From: Anaerolineae bacterium
GTDB taxonomy: Bacteria > Chloroflexota > Anaerolineae > 4572-78 > J111
Assembly: GCA_016931895.1 (NCBI GenBank)
Contig: JAFGDY010000099.1
Coordinates: forward strand, 1-61,727
Length of the DNA: 61,727 nt
Direction of reading: 5' to 3'
The notes beneath the pieces were generated by a model. It searched no databases. It was not told the origin of the DNA and worked only from the letters and a program-made list of their open reading frames with translations. Position 1 is the stretch's first letter. Each line of letters opens with the position of its first letter. Both the position numbers and the translations under genes were made by a program. Positions 53,557 through 61,725 of the stretch are shown one piece after another.

Positions 53557-55659
53557 ATGTTACTGTTACCAGACACACCTGATGTTCGGTCACGTTTAGA
53601 TCTTTTATATTTAGTTACCCGCGAGTTCAACGCCGGTCTGGATATTGACCAGGTGTTAAATCGAGTTTTGGCCGCCACCGTCGCCTCGGTAGGCGCGGCC
53701 GACGCCAGCCTCTTTTTGTTTGACGACAACGGCGAACTGGAAAACTTTTTTCTGATCAGCGGCTTTCAGATGCAAGAACGCAGCCGGGCCACCATGGAAG
53801 CCATTCACCAAAAAGGATTAATTGCCTGGGTTAAAGAACACCGCCAGGAAGCCATTGTTAAAGACACCGCCACCGATAAACGCTGGTACAAAGACAAAAA
53901 CAACCTTGAACTGAGCAAAGTAGGCAGCGCCGTTTCCGTGCCCATTCAATTGCCCGACCAATTGCTGGGCGTGATCACCATTACCGCCACCGAGCCAAAC
54001 TACTTTGACGAAAGTAACCTGGCCATGCTGTCCATCATTGCCGACCAGGCCGCTTTTGCCATTGCCAACGCCCGGCTTTTTAAGGCCGAACAACATCGCC
54101 GCCGCCTGGCCGACACCCTGGCCTCAATTGCCCACACCATTAATTCCACCCTTGATCTTAACAAAGTACTCAAACTTATCCTGGAGCAACTGGCCCTGGT
54201 TATTGAGTATGATAGCTGCTCCATCTTTCTGTACGATGAAGAGGGCGACCGTCTGGTGGCCCGCGCGGCCCATGGCTTTGATAAAACGGTGCTGGCCGAC
54301 GCCCTGGGTACGGTATTGCCAATGACCGAAAGTTTGCCCAACTACCGGGTTTTTAAGCGGAAAAAGGCCGTGGTAATTCCAGACGTTGGCGCCGAACCCG
54401 GCTGGTTGAAAACGCCTTCCTCGGCCAAAATCCAAAGTTGGATAGGGGTTCCCCTGATAACGCGCAATAAAGTGCTGGGCATGCTCACCATTGACAGCCA
54501 CCAGGTGAACAAATACAGCGAAGACAATATCAAAGACGTGGTGGCCTTTGCCGAGCAGGCCACCACGGCCGTGACCAACGCCCAGGTTTTTACCCTGCTG
54601 CAAAATGCCGAAGCCAGTTACACCGCCCTTTTTGAAGATAACACGGATATGATTATCATTTCTAACTACCAGGGCGTCATCCTTAACGTTAACCGTAAAG
54701 CCCGCCAGATGTTATGGCGGGCCAAAGAAGAATTTCTGGGCAACCAGGTTTCGCTCATTGATCCCAGCTTAAAAGATTACCTGGTGGAAAAGAAGCGGCG
54801 GTTGAAAGCCTGGCAAGAGGTGTCGTTTGAGGTGGAGGTGGTCAATGCCCACCAGCAGACCATCCCTTTAGAGTTTAAAGCTCGCCAGGTGCACTACGAT
54901 GGGAAAGATTGTGTGCAATGGGTAGGCCGGGATATTTCCACCCGCAAAGAAGCCGAAAGATTGCGGCAAGACCTGGTTAAAATGCTGGTGCATGATTTGC
55001 GCGGCCCCCTGGGTAATCTGATTAGTACCATTGATTTACTGCCCCGCCTCATTGGCTCAACCACCGATAATCCCTCACTTGACCAGGTTTTAAGGATGGC
55101 CCGGCGTAACAGCCAGGAACTCAAAGACCTGATCGACTCGATGCTGGATGTGAGCCGGCACGAGCAGGGCCAGGTGCCCCTGCAACGCAAAGAAGTTAAG
55201 TTAGAAAAGATCATCCAAACGGTCAAAGACCAAGTTACGCCGCGAGCGGCCACCAAAGATATGGACCTTATCTTCACCCCCCTGCCCGACCTGCCGCCGT
55301 TGTGGGTGGATGAAAACATGATCCGGCGGGTGCTGGTCAACCTTATTGACAATGCCATCAAGTACACGCCCAATAAGGGCCAAATAACCATAACCGCTAC
55401 TCACGAAAACAAGGCCGCCCACATTGCCATCTCCGATAACGGGCCGGGCATTCGCCCGGAAGACCAGGGCCGTATTTTTGAAAAGTTTTCCAGAGTGGAC
55501 CATTCCGCCAACGCGCCCGCCGGGGTGGGCCTGGGCCTGGCCTTCTGTAAGCTGGCCGTTGACGCTCACGGCGGCGCCATCTCCATCCAAAGCGAAGGCG
55601 TGGCCGGTAAAGGCAGCACGTTTCACGTTCTGCTTCCCATTACCACAAACCCCCAATAG
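53557..55659 (+). CDS. GAF-GAF-PAS hybrid-less sensor histidine kinase
   Basis: 700 residues, no membrane segment, so cytoplasmic. Two GAF domains (about 15-165 and 180-350), one PAS domain (ALFEDNTDMIIISNYQGVILNVN, given in part: DNTDMIIISNYQGVIL), then a HisKA dimerisation helix with H479 (LVHDLRGPLGNLISTID) and a HATPase_c domain (N-box LVNLIDNAIKY, G1 ISDNGPGI, GVGLGLAFCKLAV). All catalytic boxes are intact. The ligand is unknown. No response regulator is adjacent. Confidence 0.92.
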   Translation: MLLLPDTPDVRSRLDLLYLVTREFNAGLDIDQVLNRVLAATVASVGAADASLFLFDDNGELENFFLISGFQMQERSRATMEAIHQKGLIAWVKEHRQEAIVKDTATDKRWYKDKNNLELSKVGSAVSVPIQLPDQLLGVITITATEPNYFDESNLAMLSIIADQAAFAIANARLFKAEQHRRRLADTLASIAHTINSTLDLNKVLKLILEQLALVIEYDSCSIFLYDEEGDRLVARAAHGFDKTVLADALGTVLPMTESLPNYRVFKRKKAVVIPDVGAEPGWLKTPSSAKIQSWIGVPLITRNKVLGMLTIDSHQVNKYSEDNIKDVVAFAEQATTAVTNAQVFTLLQNAEASYTALFEDNTDMIIISNYQGVILNVNRKARQMLWRAKEEFLGNQVSLIDPSLKDYLVEKKRRLKAWQEVSFEVEVVNAHQQTIPLEFKARQVHYDGKDCVQWVGRDISTRKEAERLRQDLVKMLVHDLRGPLGNLISTIDLLPRLIGSTTDNPSLDQVLRMARRNSQELKDLIDSMLDVSRHEQGQVPLQRKEVKLEKIIQTVKDQVTPRAATKDMDLIFTPLPDLPPLWVDENMIRRVLVNLIDNAIKYTPNKGQITITATHENKAAHIAISDNGPGIRPEDQGRIFEKFSRVDHSANAPAGVGLGLAFCKLAVDAHGGAISIQSEGVAGKGSTFHVLLPITTNPQ

Positions 55660-55774
55660 CCCGCGCGGAGCCGACGCTTCCATCGGCAGATTGCCCTTTT
55701 GCGGTGACATCCCTTTAAGTTAATTTGCGCTTTGATCTGGAAAAAATATACTCAGTAGAGTCAGATCTGTCGTA

Positions 55775-55796
55775 GGGCGGCATCCCTATGCCGCCC
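55775..55796. repeat. GGGCGGCAT hairpin next to a half palindromic element
   Basis: GGGCGGCAT-CCCT-ATGCCGCCC, a perfect 9-base stem, four bases before the half element at 55800. Both are in the leader of the methyltransferase gene. Confidence 0.7.
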
Positions 55797-55799
55797 ACT

Positions 55800-55830
55800 A
55801 TGTCATTTCGACCGAAGGGAGAAATCCCCA
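55800..55830. repeat. Half copy of the 84-bp palindromic element
   Basis: ATGTCATTTCGACCGAAGGG then AGAAATCCCCA, one base different from the half copy at 4505-4535, and equal to one arm of the full copies. Confidence 0.75.
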
Positions 55831-55861
55831 CAATGCTGCTTTTACTAAAAATTTGGCCGGT

Positions 55862-56641
55862 ATGAGCCTCGATTTAATTGCCCAATATTACGATTTAATC
55901 CATAACAATTTTAACGACGATGGGCCAATGTGGGAAACGCTGGCCCGGCAGGCCAACGGCCCTATTTTGGAAATAGGCTGCGGCACGGGCCGATTGCTGC
56001 TGCCGCTGGCGCAACAAGGGCACACCCTGGCCGGTATTGATTTATCCGCAGTGGCTTTGCGTGCGGCCCAAACCAAAATCAAGTCCGCCGGATTATCTGA
56101 GCGGATAACCCTGCACCGGGCAGATATGCGCCATTTTGACCTGCCCCAAAAAGATTTTGCCCTGGCCCTGCTGGCCCTCAACACCTTTATGCACTGCCTT
56201 ACTCTTGACGAGCAACTGGCTACGCTGCAAGCCATTTATGGCCATCTGCGCGCTACTGCTCCCGGCGCTCCGGCAGGCCAACTCATCATTGACCTGTTCT
56301 ACCCCGACCCCACCCTGCTGGCCGAAGCCGACGGGCGGCTCTACTTTGAAGACGAAACTATCAACGAACTGACCGGCCACACCGTGCAATGGTACTGGCG
56401 ACACGAAATTGACCTGGAACATCAACTGCGCCACCTGGTTTACATTTTGGATGAGCTGGATGAAGCGGGCGTGGTGCGCCGCGCCCAAATCCCCTTCTCG
56501 CTGCGCTTTGTCTATCGTTACGAGATGGAGTTGTTGCTACAGGCCAGCGGGTTTGCCCTGGAAACTATCTACGGCAATTACCAACTTGAGCCGTTCCACG
56601 GCCACAGCCCCAGGATGATTTTTGTAGCCCGGAAAGTGTAG
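55862..56641 (+). CDS. Class I SAM-dependent methyltransferase
   Basis: 259 residues from ATG (a TTG three codons earlier is also possible). Motif I ILEIGCGTGRLLLPLA, acidic end of strand 2 LAGIDLS, and motif post-I LHRADMRHFDLP are clear; the C-terminal half (WYWRHEIDLEHQLRHLVYIL, then LLLQASGFALETIYGNY) resembles small-molecule methyltransferases. The acceptor is unknown. It is convergent with the following gene. Confidence 0.9.
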   Translation: MSLDLIAQYYDLIHNNFNDDGPMWETLARQANGPILEIGCGTGRLLLPLAQQGHTLAGIDLSAVALRAAQTKIKSAGLSERITLHRADMRHFDLPQKDFALALLALNTFMHCLTLDEQLATLQAIYGHLRATAPGAPAGQLIIDLFYPDPTLLAEADGRLYFEDETINELTGHTVQWYWRHEIDLEHQLRHLVYILDELDEAGVVRRAQIPFSLRFVYRYEMELLLQASGFALETIYGNYQLEPFHGHSPRMIFVARKV

Positions 56642-56647
56642 GGTCAT

Positions 56648-57751
56648 TCAGGAGATCAAAATGGGGACGCCTTGCGCCGGGGTGGGCGTGGGGGTAGGTG
56701 TAGGCGTTGGCGTGGGGACCGGGGTGAAAGTTGGCGTGGTCGAGGGAACCACAGCCGGGTCGGGAGGCCGGTGTTCCAGCTTGGTGACCAAATGCCACAA
56801 TAAATGAAGCTGATCATCCAAAATGGCCTGCAAAGTGGGGTCATCATCACCTTGACGTTTCAACAATTCTGGCGTTTGGTTGAAGATGGTTGGACCTTTG
56901 GCGGCCAACTGCGGCTGCCTTGCCGCAAAGTCTGCCCGACGCATTTTCAGGCTGACCTGCGCCCCCGGCAGCAGGCGGAGCGGTTTCATTGGATCGGCGG
57001 TCTGCACCGGATGAACCCGCAGCAAAAATTCATAATGGTCGTAAAAAACTAACACCTGCGCCAACAAATAATAGGTTTCATTGTTTTGCGTGACCACCTG
57101 CATAGGTTGGAGCCGATTCAATAACACCCCTTCTCGCCGGGCGGCAAACTCTTCTGCCAGAGCATCTGGGGTAATCATAAACTTCTCGGTGGTGTGGTGG
57201 GCGGCAAAATTGGTCGCTAACGGGGACAAATCAATGACGGCCCGGCTGTTATCGTTAAAGGTTACCCAAACGGCTACATGCTCAACCAAATCACCCAAAT
57301 CAGCCACCGGCGCGCTCAAGTCAAAACTGCCCAAGGCCGCCCAACGAACTTGCGGGGAATCCATCAAAGCATTACGCACGGCGTAGGCCAGCACAAAACT
57401 ATCTACGGCCGGCCAGTCAGCCGGATCGGCCGCTTGGCGGGGATAGGCCAGTTTGGCCACTTCACCATCGGGTTGAGTTTCAATTGTTACGCGCGTTTCG
57501 TTTAACAGCAGCAATGGAGCCAGGCCAAACTCCATTTCACCTAACTTGGCCTGGGTGGCATTTAAAGCCGCCACATTTTCATCAACCGCCCGATTGATCG
57601 GTCTGGTTGGCATTAAGGTGGGAGTTGAGTTTCTCATAGAGTTAGCGTTACAGGCCAACAAGAGGGCCATCATCAGCAAAAGAGCGATAATATTGCCCCC
57701 TCTTCTCAAAAACGCGCGGCTGCCCAAACGGCAATATTTTGTTTGCGCCAT
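56648..57751 (-). CDS. Lipoprotein with C-terminal Pro-Thr repeat, unknown domain
   Basis: 367 residues from the ATG with GGGGGA nine bases upstream; an upstream extension is possible but lacks a signal. Lipobox ALLLAC (about residue 38), then a central mixed domain (VDSFVLAYAVRNALMDSPQVRWAALGSFDLS, in part) rich in beta strands, and a C-terminus of alternating Pro-Thr (TPTPTPTPTPTP). I do not recognise the central domain. It is exported, anchored to the membrane; function is unknown. It is divergent from the HipA-like gene. Confidence 0.75.
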   Translation of the reverse strand: MAQTKYCRLGSRAFLRRGGNIIALLLMMALLLACNANSMRNSTPTLMPTRPINRAVDENVAALNATQAKLGEMEFGLAPLLLLNETRVTIETQPDGEVAKLAYPRQAADPADWPAVDSFVLAYAVRNALMDSPQVRWAALGSFDLSAPVADLGDLVEHVAVWVTFNDNSRAVIDLSPLATNFAAHHTTEKFMITPDALAEEFAARREGVLLNRLQPMQVVTQNNETYYLLAQVLVFYDHYEFLLRVHPVQTADPMKPLRLLPGAQVSLKMRRADFAARQPQLAAKGPTIFNQTPELLKRQGDDDPTLQAILDDQLHLLWHLVTKLEHRPPDPAVVPSTTPTFTPVPTPTPTPTPTPTPAQGVPILIS

Positions 57752-57920
57752 CAGCATATTTCCCCCACTTTGGCCTACCCCAGAAATTATAGCTTCACTG
57801 TCACCCAAGGTCAACGCCTGATAAGAAGGCATTTTCATTTGTCTCCCAAAATTGACTTGCAGCCGTTCCGAGTCTACCATGAAGGGCAAATGTGCCAGTA
57901 ACTGCAACTAAAGGTTAATA

Positions 57921-58706
57921 ATGATCAAAACTGTTTCTGCCGTCCGGTATATTACCCCCTTACGCGAGGGAGGCTCGCTCCCGGCTGTGGTTGAAGCCAA
58001 TGACGGAAAAATGTACGTAATGAAATTTGTGGGGGCGGGCCAGGGGTCAAAAGCCCTGATTGCCGAATTGGTGGCCGGAGAAATTGGCCGCGCCCTGGGC
58101 TTGCACGTGCCGGAGCTTGTTTTACTGGAGTTGGACTCCCGGCTGGGCCGCTCCGAGCCAAATCCCGAAATCCAGGATTTGCTGCAACGCAGCGCCAACC
58201 GGCTGAATTTGGGCCTGCGCTACCTGCCCAATGCCTTTGAGTTTAACATTCTCCTGAAACCACCGCCCGACCCCCGCCTGGCCTCAACTATTGTTTGGTT
58301 CGACGCCTATATCACCAATGTTGACCGCACCGCGCGGAATGTGAATATGCTGCTGTGGCAAAAGAATCTATGGCTCATTGACCATGGCGCTGCCCTTTAC
58401 TTTCATCACGATTGGCACAATTATCTGGACCGCAGTAAAAGCCCTTTTAATCAAATCAAAAACCACACCCTCATCTCTTTGGCCAGCGCCCTGCGCGAAA
58501 CCGACCGGACCCTGTCTCCTCGCCTCACCCCGGCGGTCATTCGCCAGATCATTGCGCTTATCCCCGACGAGTGGCTGGCTCAGGAAACCAGCTTTGCCAA
58601 CCTGGCCGCACATCGCCAGGCTTATGTGGACTATCTGCTCAGTAGATTAGCGGCGTCAGCCATTTTTGTTGAGGAAGCGATCCATGCCCACCACCAGCTC
58701 GTATGA
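57921..58706 (+). CDS. HipA-like kinase (HipA_2 type)
   Basis: 261 residues. Kinase-like features: a Lys in GKMYVMKF, catalytic-loop-like YITNVDRTARNVNML and a metal-binding IDHGAAL. This small HipA_2 family is usually encoded beside a DUF3037 gene, as here (23-base overlap). Full-length HipA kinases phosphorylate glutamyl-tRNA synthetase in persistence; whether this short form has a similar target is not known. AAGG precedes the ATG. Confidence 0.82.
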   Translation: MIKTVSAVRYITPLREGGSLPAVVEANDGKMYVMKFVGAGQGSKALIAELVAGEIGRALGLHVPELVLLELDSRLGRSEPNPEIQDLLQRSANRLNLGLRYLPNAFEFNILLKPPPDPRLASTIVWFDAYITNVDRTARNVNMLLWQKNLWLIDHGAALYFHHDWHNYLDRSKSPFNQIKNHTLISLASALRETDRTLSPRLTPAVIRQIIALIPDEWLAQETSFANLAAHRQAYVDYLLSRLAASAIFVEEAIHAHHQLV

Positions 58707-59100
58707 TTATGCCATTGTGCGGGTTGTGCCTTACGTTGAGCGGGAGGAATTTATCAATGTCGGGGTTATTCTCTTTTGCCGGGAGCAGAATTTTTTGGCC
58801 GCGCGGGTTGAGTTAAACCGGGACCGTTTAGCCGCCCTGGCCCCGGACCTTGATGAGCATAAGGTGGATGAGATTGAAACGCTCCTGAAGCTGATTCCAG
58901 GCCTGTGCGCCGGTAACCAGAGTCCTGTTGGCCGGTTGAGTCAAACAGAACGATTTCATTGGCTGGTCAACCCCCGCAGCACTTCCATTCAAATTTCGCC
59001 GGTGCATCCAGGGGTGTGCGCCGACCCAAGCGCAATGCTGGATCATCTGATGGAGACAATGGTTTTACAAAAAAACTCCCCAAGGTTTGGCAAACCTTGA
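58684..59100 (+). CDS. DUF3037 protein, partner of HipA-like kinase
   Basis: 138 residues from the ATG of MPTTSSYDYA. Typical DUF3037 start YDYAIVRVVPYVEREEFINVGVILFC is clear (shown in part: YAIVRVVPYVEREEFINVGV). Role unknown; the constant link to the kinase suggests a substrate or regulator. The last residues (NSPRFGKP) are encoded by a hairpin, see below. Confidence 0.82.
   Translation: MPTTSSYDYAIVRVVPYVEREEFINVGVILFCREQNFLAARVELNRDRLAALAPDLDEHKVDEIETLLKLIPGLCAGNQSPVGRLSQTERFHWLVNPRSTSIQISPVHPGVCADPSAMLDHLMETMVLQKNSPRFGKP
59081..59099 (+). terminator. Hairpin overlapping the DUF3037 stop codon
   Basis: CAAGGTTTG / CAAACCTTG, perfect 9-base complement around one base, bordered by CTCC and GAGG that lengthen the stem. 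It covers the last codons of DUF3037. No T-run follows. It may mark the shared end of two convergent genes. Confidence 0.5.
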
Positions 59101-59105
59101 GGGTC

Positions 59106-60275
59106 TCATCCATCCCGGCAACAACCAAGGCCAAAAATCAAAGCAGCAAAAAAAGATACCAAGGCGGCCATAAAAAATACAGCGTAGCCATTGAAGTTGT
59201 CCCACAAATAGCCGGCCATCACAGAGCCTAAACTCCAACCAAACCCGGACATAGCCGCGCCCACCAAAGTTTGGGCGGTGGCGCTTAAACCCGGCGGGGC
59301 CAACTCGCTCACATAACCCACCGCCGCTACCCAATAGATACCAAAGCAAATACCCGAGCCAAATACCACCATAATCACCTGCCCTGGCGTTTTGCTCAAC
59401 CCAACGCAAGCCCAAACCAGAACAAAGCCAACCAACGCCACCAGGATCAGGCGACGGTAACTATAACGGGCAAACCAGCGCACCCCAAAATACATAATCG
59501 GTATCTCTAATAGAGCATTGCAGGCCCAGGCCAGGCCCACCTGTTGTTCGTTTCCGCCCAGGGCCAAAATCTGTAAAGCCAAAAAATTAATATAACCGGC
59601 CATACCCATGCCAAACAGGATGACGGCGATCAAAAAGGAAACATAATGCCGCTGCCCCATTAATACCCGGATACCTTGCCCAATACTAACCCTTTGGTCC
59701 ACGCTTTGCACCGGCAATAAAAAACTTAGGGCCACACAGCCAATGCCCAAAAGCACTGCGTGCAACCAAAAAACCAGCGATAAATTATGGACAGACAAGA
59801 ACTGCCCCAACCCAAAAGAAACCAGCACAAAGCCAACGGTACCCCATAACCGCTGGCGGCCATAACTGCCCCCCACTTGCTTAACCAGGTCCATCACCGT
59901 ACTATCCACAATGGCTCCAATGGGTGTGCGGAAAAAAGTGAGCGCCATCACCAAACCCACAAACAGCCAAAAACCATCTAACCACAAAAAAAACAGCACC
60001 ACGGTCCCGGCCATGAGCGCGCACAAGGCCAAAACCTGGCGATGAATTTGCCAGCGGTCCGCAATAGCGCCCCAAATGGGGTTAGCGATCAGGGCCATTA
60101 CCGGCGCAATGCTGCCCAGCCAGCCAATCTGAGAGCCGCTCAAGCCTTTCTGCTGCAAAAAAACGTTAAAGAAGGGCGCCATGCAACCAACCCCCCCAAA
60201 AAAGAGAAGATAGTAGAGTTTGGCCACCCATAAACCCTGTTTAACCGAACGCGCTCCGATAGCAGGGTTGACCAT
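59106..60275 (-). CDS. MFS transporter, LacY/nucleoside-symporter-like
   Basis: About 389 residues from MVNPAIGARSV (start uncertain: there is no strong ribosome site, and an ATG 27 codons earlier could also serve). Twelve helices; loop 2-3 motif WGAIADRWQIHRQVL matches the MFS_1_like/LacY subgroup. In that group the cargo is a sugar or nucleoside moved with protons, but key residues cannot be assigned by eye. It is convergent with DUF3037 and divergent from the betaine-binding gene. Confidence 0.85.
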   Translation of the reverse strand: MVNPAIGARSVKQGLWVAKLYYLLFFGGVGCMAPFFNVFLQQKGLSGSQIGWLGSIAPVMALIANPIWGAIADRWQIHRQVLALCALMAGTVVLFFLWLDGFWLFVGLVMALTFFRTPIGAIVDSTVMDLVKQVGGSYGRQRLWGTVGFVLVSFGLGQFLSVHNLSLVFWLHAVLLGIGCVALSFLLPVQSVDQRVSIGQGIRVLMGQRHYVSFLIAVILFGMGMAGYINFLALQILALGGNEQQVGLAWACNALLEIPIMYFGVRWFARYSYRRLILVALVGFVLVWACVGLSKTPGQVIMVVFGSGICFGIYWVAAVGYVSELAPPGLSATAQTLVGAAMSGFGWSLGSVMAGYLWDNFNGYAVFFMAALVSFFAALIFGLGCCRDG

Positions 60276-60403
60276 CGGCACGGTACGTGGTTGGCGATAA
60301 ATGATTGGGGTTCCTTTGCGCGTAAATTTTCCAAAACAAAAAAGGACAAACTCCATGTTTGGCCCAAAACATAAATTAACACATAAGCGCAGAGTTGGCA
60401 ATA

Positions 60404-60433
60404 TTGACAGGGTGGGGGGGAAAGTGTTATACT
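60404..60433 (+). promoter_or_regulatory. Promoter of the betaine-binding protein gene
   Basis: TTGACA (60404-60409), 18-base spacer containing a G-run, TATACT (60428-60433) with an extended TG. AAGGAG follows at 60475-60480. Confidence 0.65.
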
Positions 60434-60487
60434 CGCCCAAAACCGGGGAACGGATGTGTTCCAAATAACTCAAAAAGGAGAAGAATG

Positions 60488-61483
60488 ATGATGAAAAAAA
60501 ATTATCTCAGTAACCGGCTGCCGTTTTTGATGTTGGCCCTGGGCCTGGCTTTGGTTATTGCGGCCTGCGGCGGCCAACCGTCAACCTCAGCCCCGCCAGA
60601 ACAAGCGCCGGCCCAAGCAGAAAAACCAACCATCAAGTTAGCCGAGAACCCCTGGTCAGGCTCGCAGGTGAATGTGGCCGTGGCCAAGATTCTCATTGAA
60701 GAAAAATTGGGCTACCCGGTAGAGATCGTCACCATTGACGAAAACGCCCAATGGCCGGCCCTGGCCAATGGCGACCTGCACGCCAGCCTGGAAGTATGGC
60801 CGTCGGGTCACGCCGAAAATGTGGCGCAATACATTGACGAGCAAAAGGTGGTAGAAAACATTGGGCTGCTTGGCCCGGTTGGCGAAATTGGCTGGTTTAT
60901 GCCCGCCTACATGCTGGAAGATCATCCTGAATTGGCCACCTGGGAAGGCTTTAAAGACCCGACCAACGCCAAACTCTTTAGCACCGCCGAAACCGGCGAC
61001 AAGGGCCAATTTTTGGCCGGCGATCCCAGTTGGGTGCAATACGACGCCGATATTATCAAAAATTTGGGCCTGAACTTTCAGGTGGTCACCGCCGGCTCGG
61101 AGGAAGCAATTTTGGCCGCTTTAGACTCGGCCAATAGCCGCCAAGAACCTATCCTCTTCTACTTCTGGACGCCCCACTCCGTCCATGCCCAGTACGACCT
61201 GGTGCAGGTAGAACTCCCGCCCTACAGCGATGAATGTTACGCCAAGATAGAGTCCGGGGGGGTTGACTGCGCCTATCCGGCGGATGAGTTGTTCAAGATT
61301 GCGGCCGCCAGCCTCAAAACCGATGCGCCGGACGTTTACCAATTCCTCAAAAACTTCAATTACACTACCAAAGACCAAATCTCAATGATTGCCGCCGTGG
61401 AATTGGAGAACAAGAGTCCCGCCGAAGCGGCCCGCGCCTGGCTTGAGGCAAACGAAGCAACATGGCAAGCCTGGTTGCCCTGA
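60488..61483 (+). CDS. Glycine-betaine/proline-betaine-type ABC substrate-binding lipoprotein (OpuAC-like)
   Basis: About 331 residues. Lipobox VIAAC then a Pro-rich linker, then an OpuAC domain (LAENPWSGSQVNVAVAKILI, in part; VEIVTIDENAQWPALANGDLHASLEVW, in part). It would deliver compatible solutes or choline-like compounds to an ABC permease. No permease or ATPase gene is adjacent, and a strong terminator follows, so it is an orphan binding protein in this window. The three consecutive ATGs leave the exact start open by one to two codons; the middle one was chosen for spacing to AAGGAG. Confidence 0.9.
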   Translation: MMKKNYLSNRLPFLMLALGLALVIAACGGQPSTSAPPEQAPAQAEKPTIKLAENPWSGSQVNVAVAKILIEEKLGYPVEIVTIDENAQWPALANGDLHASLEVWPSGHAENVAQYIDEQKVVENIGLLGPVGEIGWFMPAYMLEDHPELATWEGFKDPTNAKLFSTAETGDKGQFLAGDPSWVQYDADIIKNLGLNFQVVTAGSEEAILAALDSANSRQEPILFYFWTPHSVHAQYDLVQVELPPYSDECYAKIESGGVDCAYPADELFKIAAASLKTDAPDVYQFLKNFNYTTKDQISMIAAVELENKSPAEAARAWLEANEATWQAWLP

Positions 61484-61488
61484 TTTCT

Positions 61489-61547
61489 GACCAACGACGG
61501 ACGACCAACGACCAATGACCAACGACCAATTTCGTCGTTCGTCGTCA
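61489..61547. repeat. Inverted heptamer-repeat array 5
   Basis: GACCAAC, GACGGAC, GACCAAC, GACCAAT, GACCAAC, then GACCAATTTCGTC core and GTTCGTC, GTC. It is located between the betaine-binding gene stop and its terminator. Confidence 0.85.
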
Positions 61548-61580
61548 TCCGCTGGATGTGACAGACATTGTTAGAAAGTA

Positions 61581-61617
61581 AAAAAAACAGGCTCCCCGTT
61601 TGAGAGCCTGTTTTTTT
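61581..61617 (+). terminator. Strong intrinsic terminator
   Basis: AAAAAAACAGGCTC pairs with GAGCCTGTTTTTTT around a nine-base loop. It ends the betaine-binding transcript; the T-run is on the plus strand, while the A-run makes it bidirectional. Confidence 0.9.
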
Positions 61618-61641
61618 ATTTACATGGTTATACTCAGCCTC

Positions 61642-61725
61642 ATGTCATTTCGAGGCCGTAGGCCGAGAAATCTCCTTTTCAAGGGACGACTTCAAGGAGA
61701 TTTCTCCCTTCGGTCGAAATGACAT
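61642..61725. repeat. 84-bp palindromic element, full copy B
   Basis: Same length and ends as copy A at 51874-51957. Inner arms GAGAAATCTCC and GGAGATTTCTC pair almost fully, so the whole element folds into one long hairpin. It lies at the window edge. Confidence 0.85.

Noticed and set aside
10324-59100. A single defence island made of HicBA, MNT-HEPN, the RM enzyme and HipA-like/DUF3037
   Set aside because: They are spread over 50 kb among housekeeping genes with different promoters and strands, so no joint system is supported.
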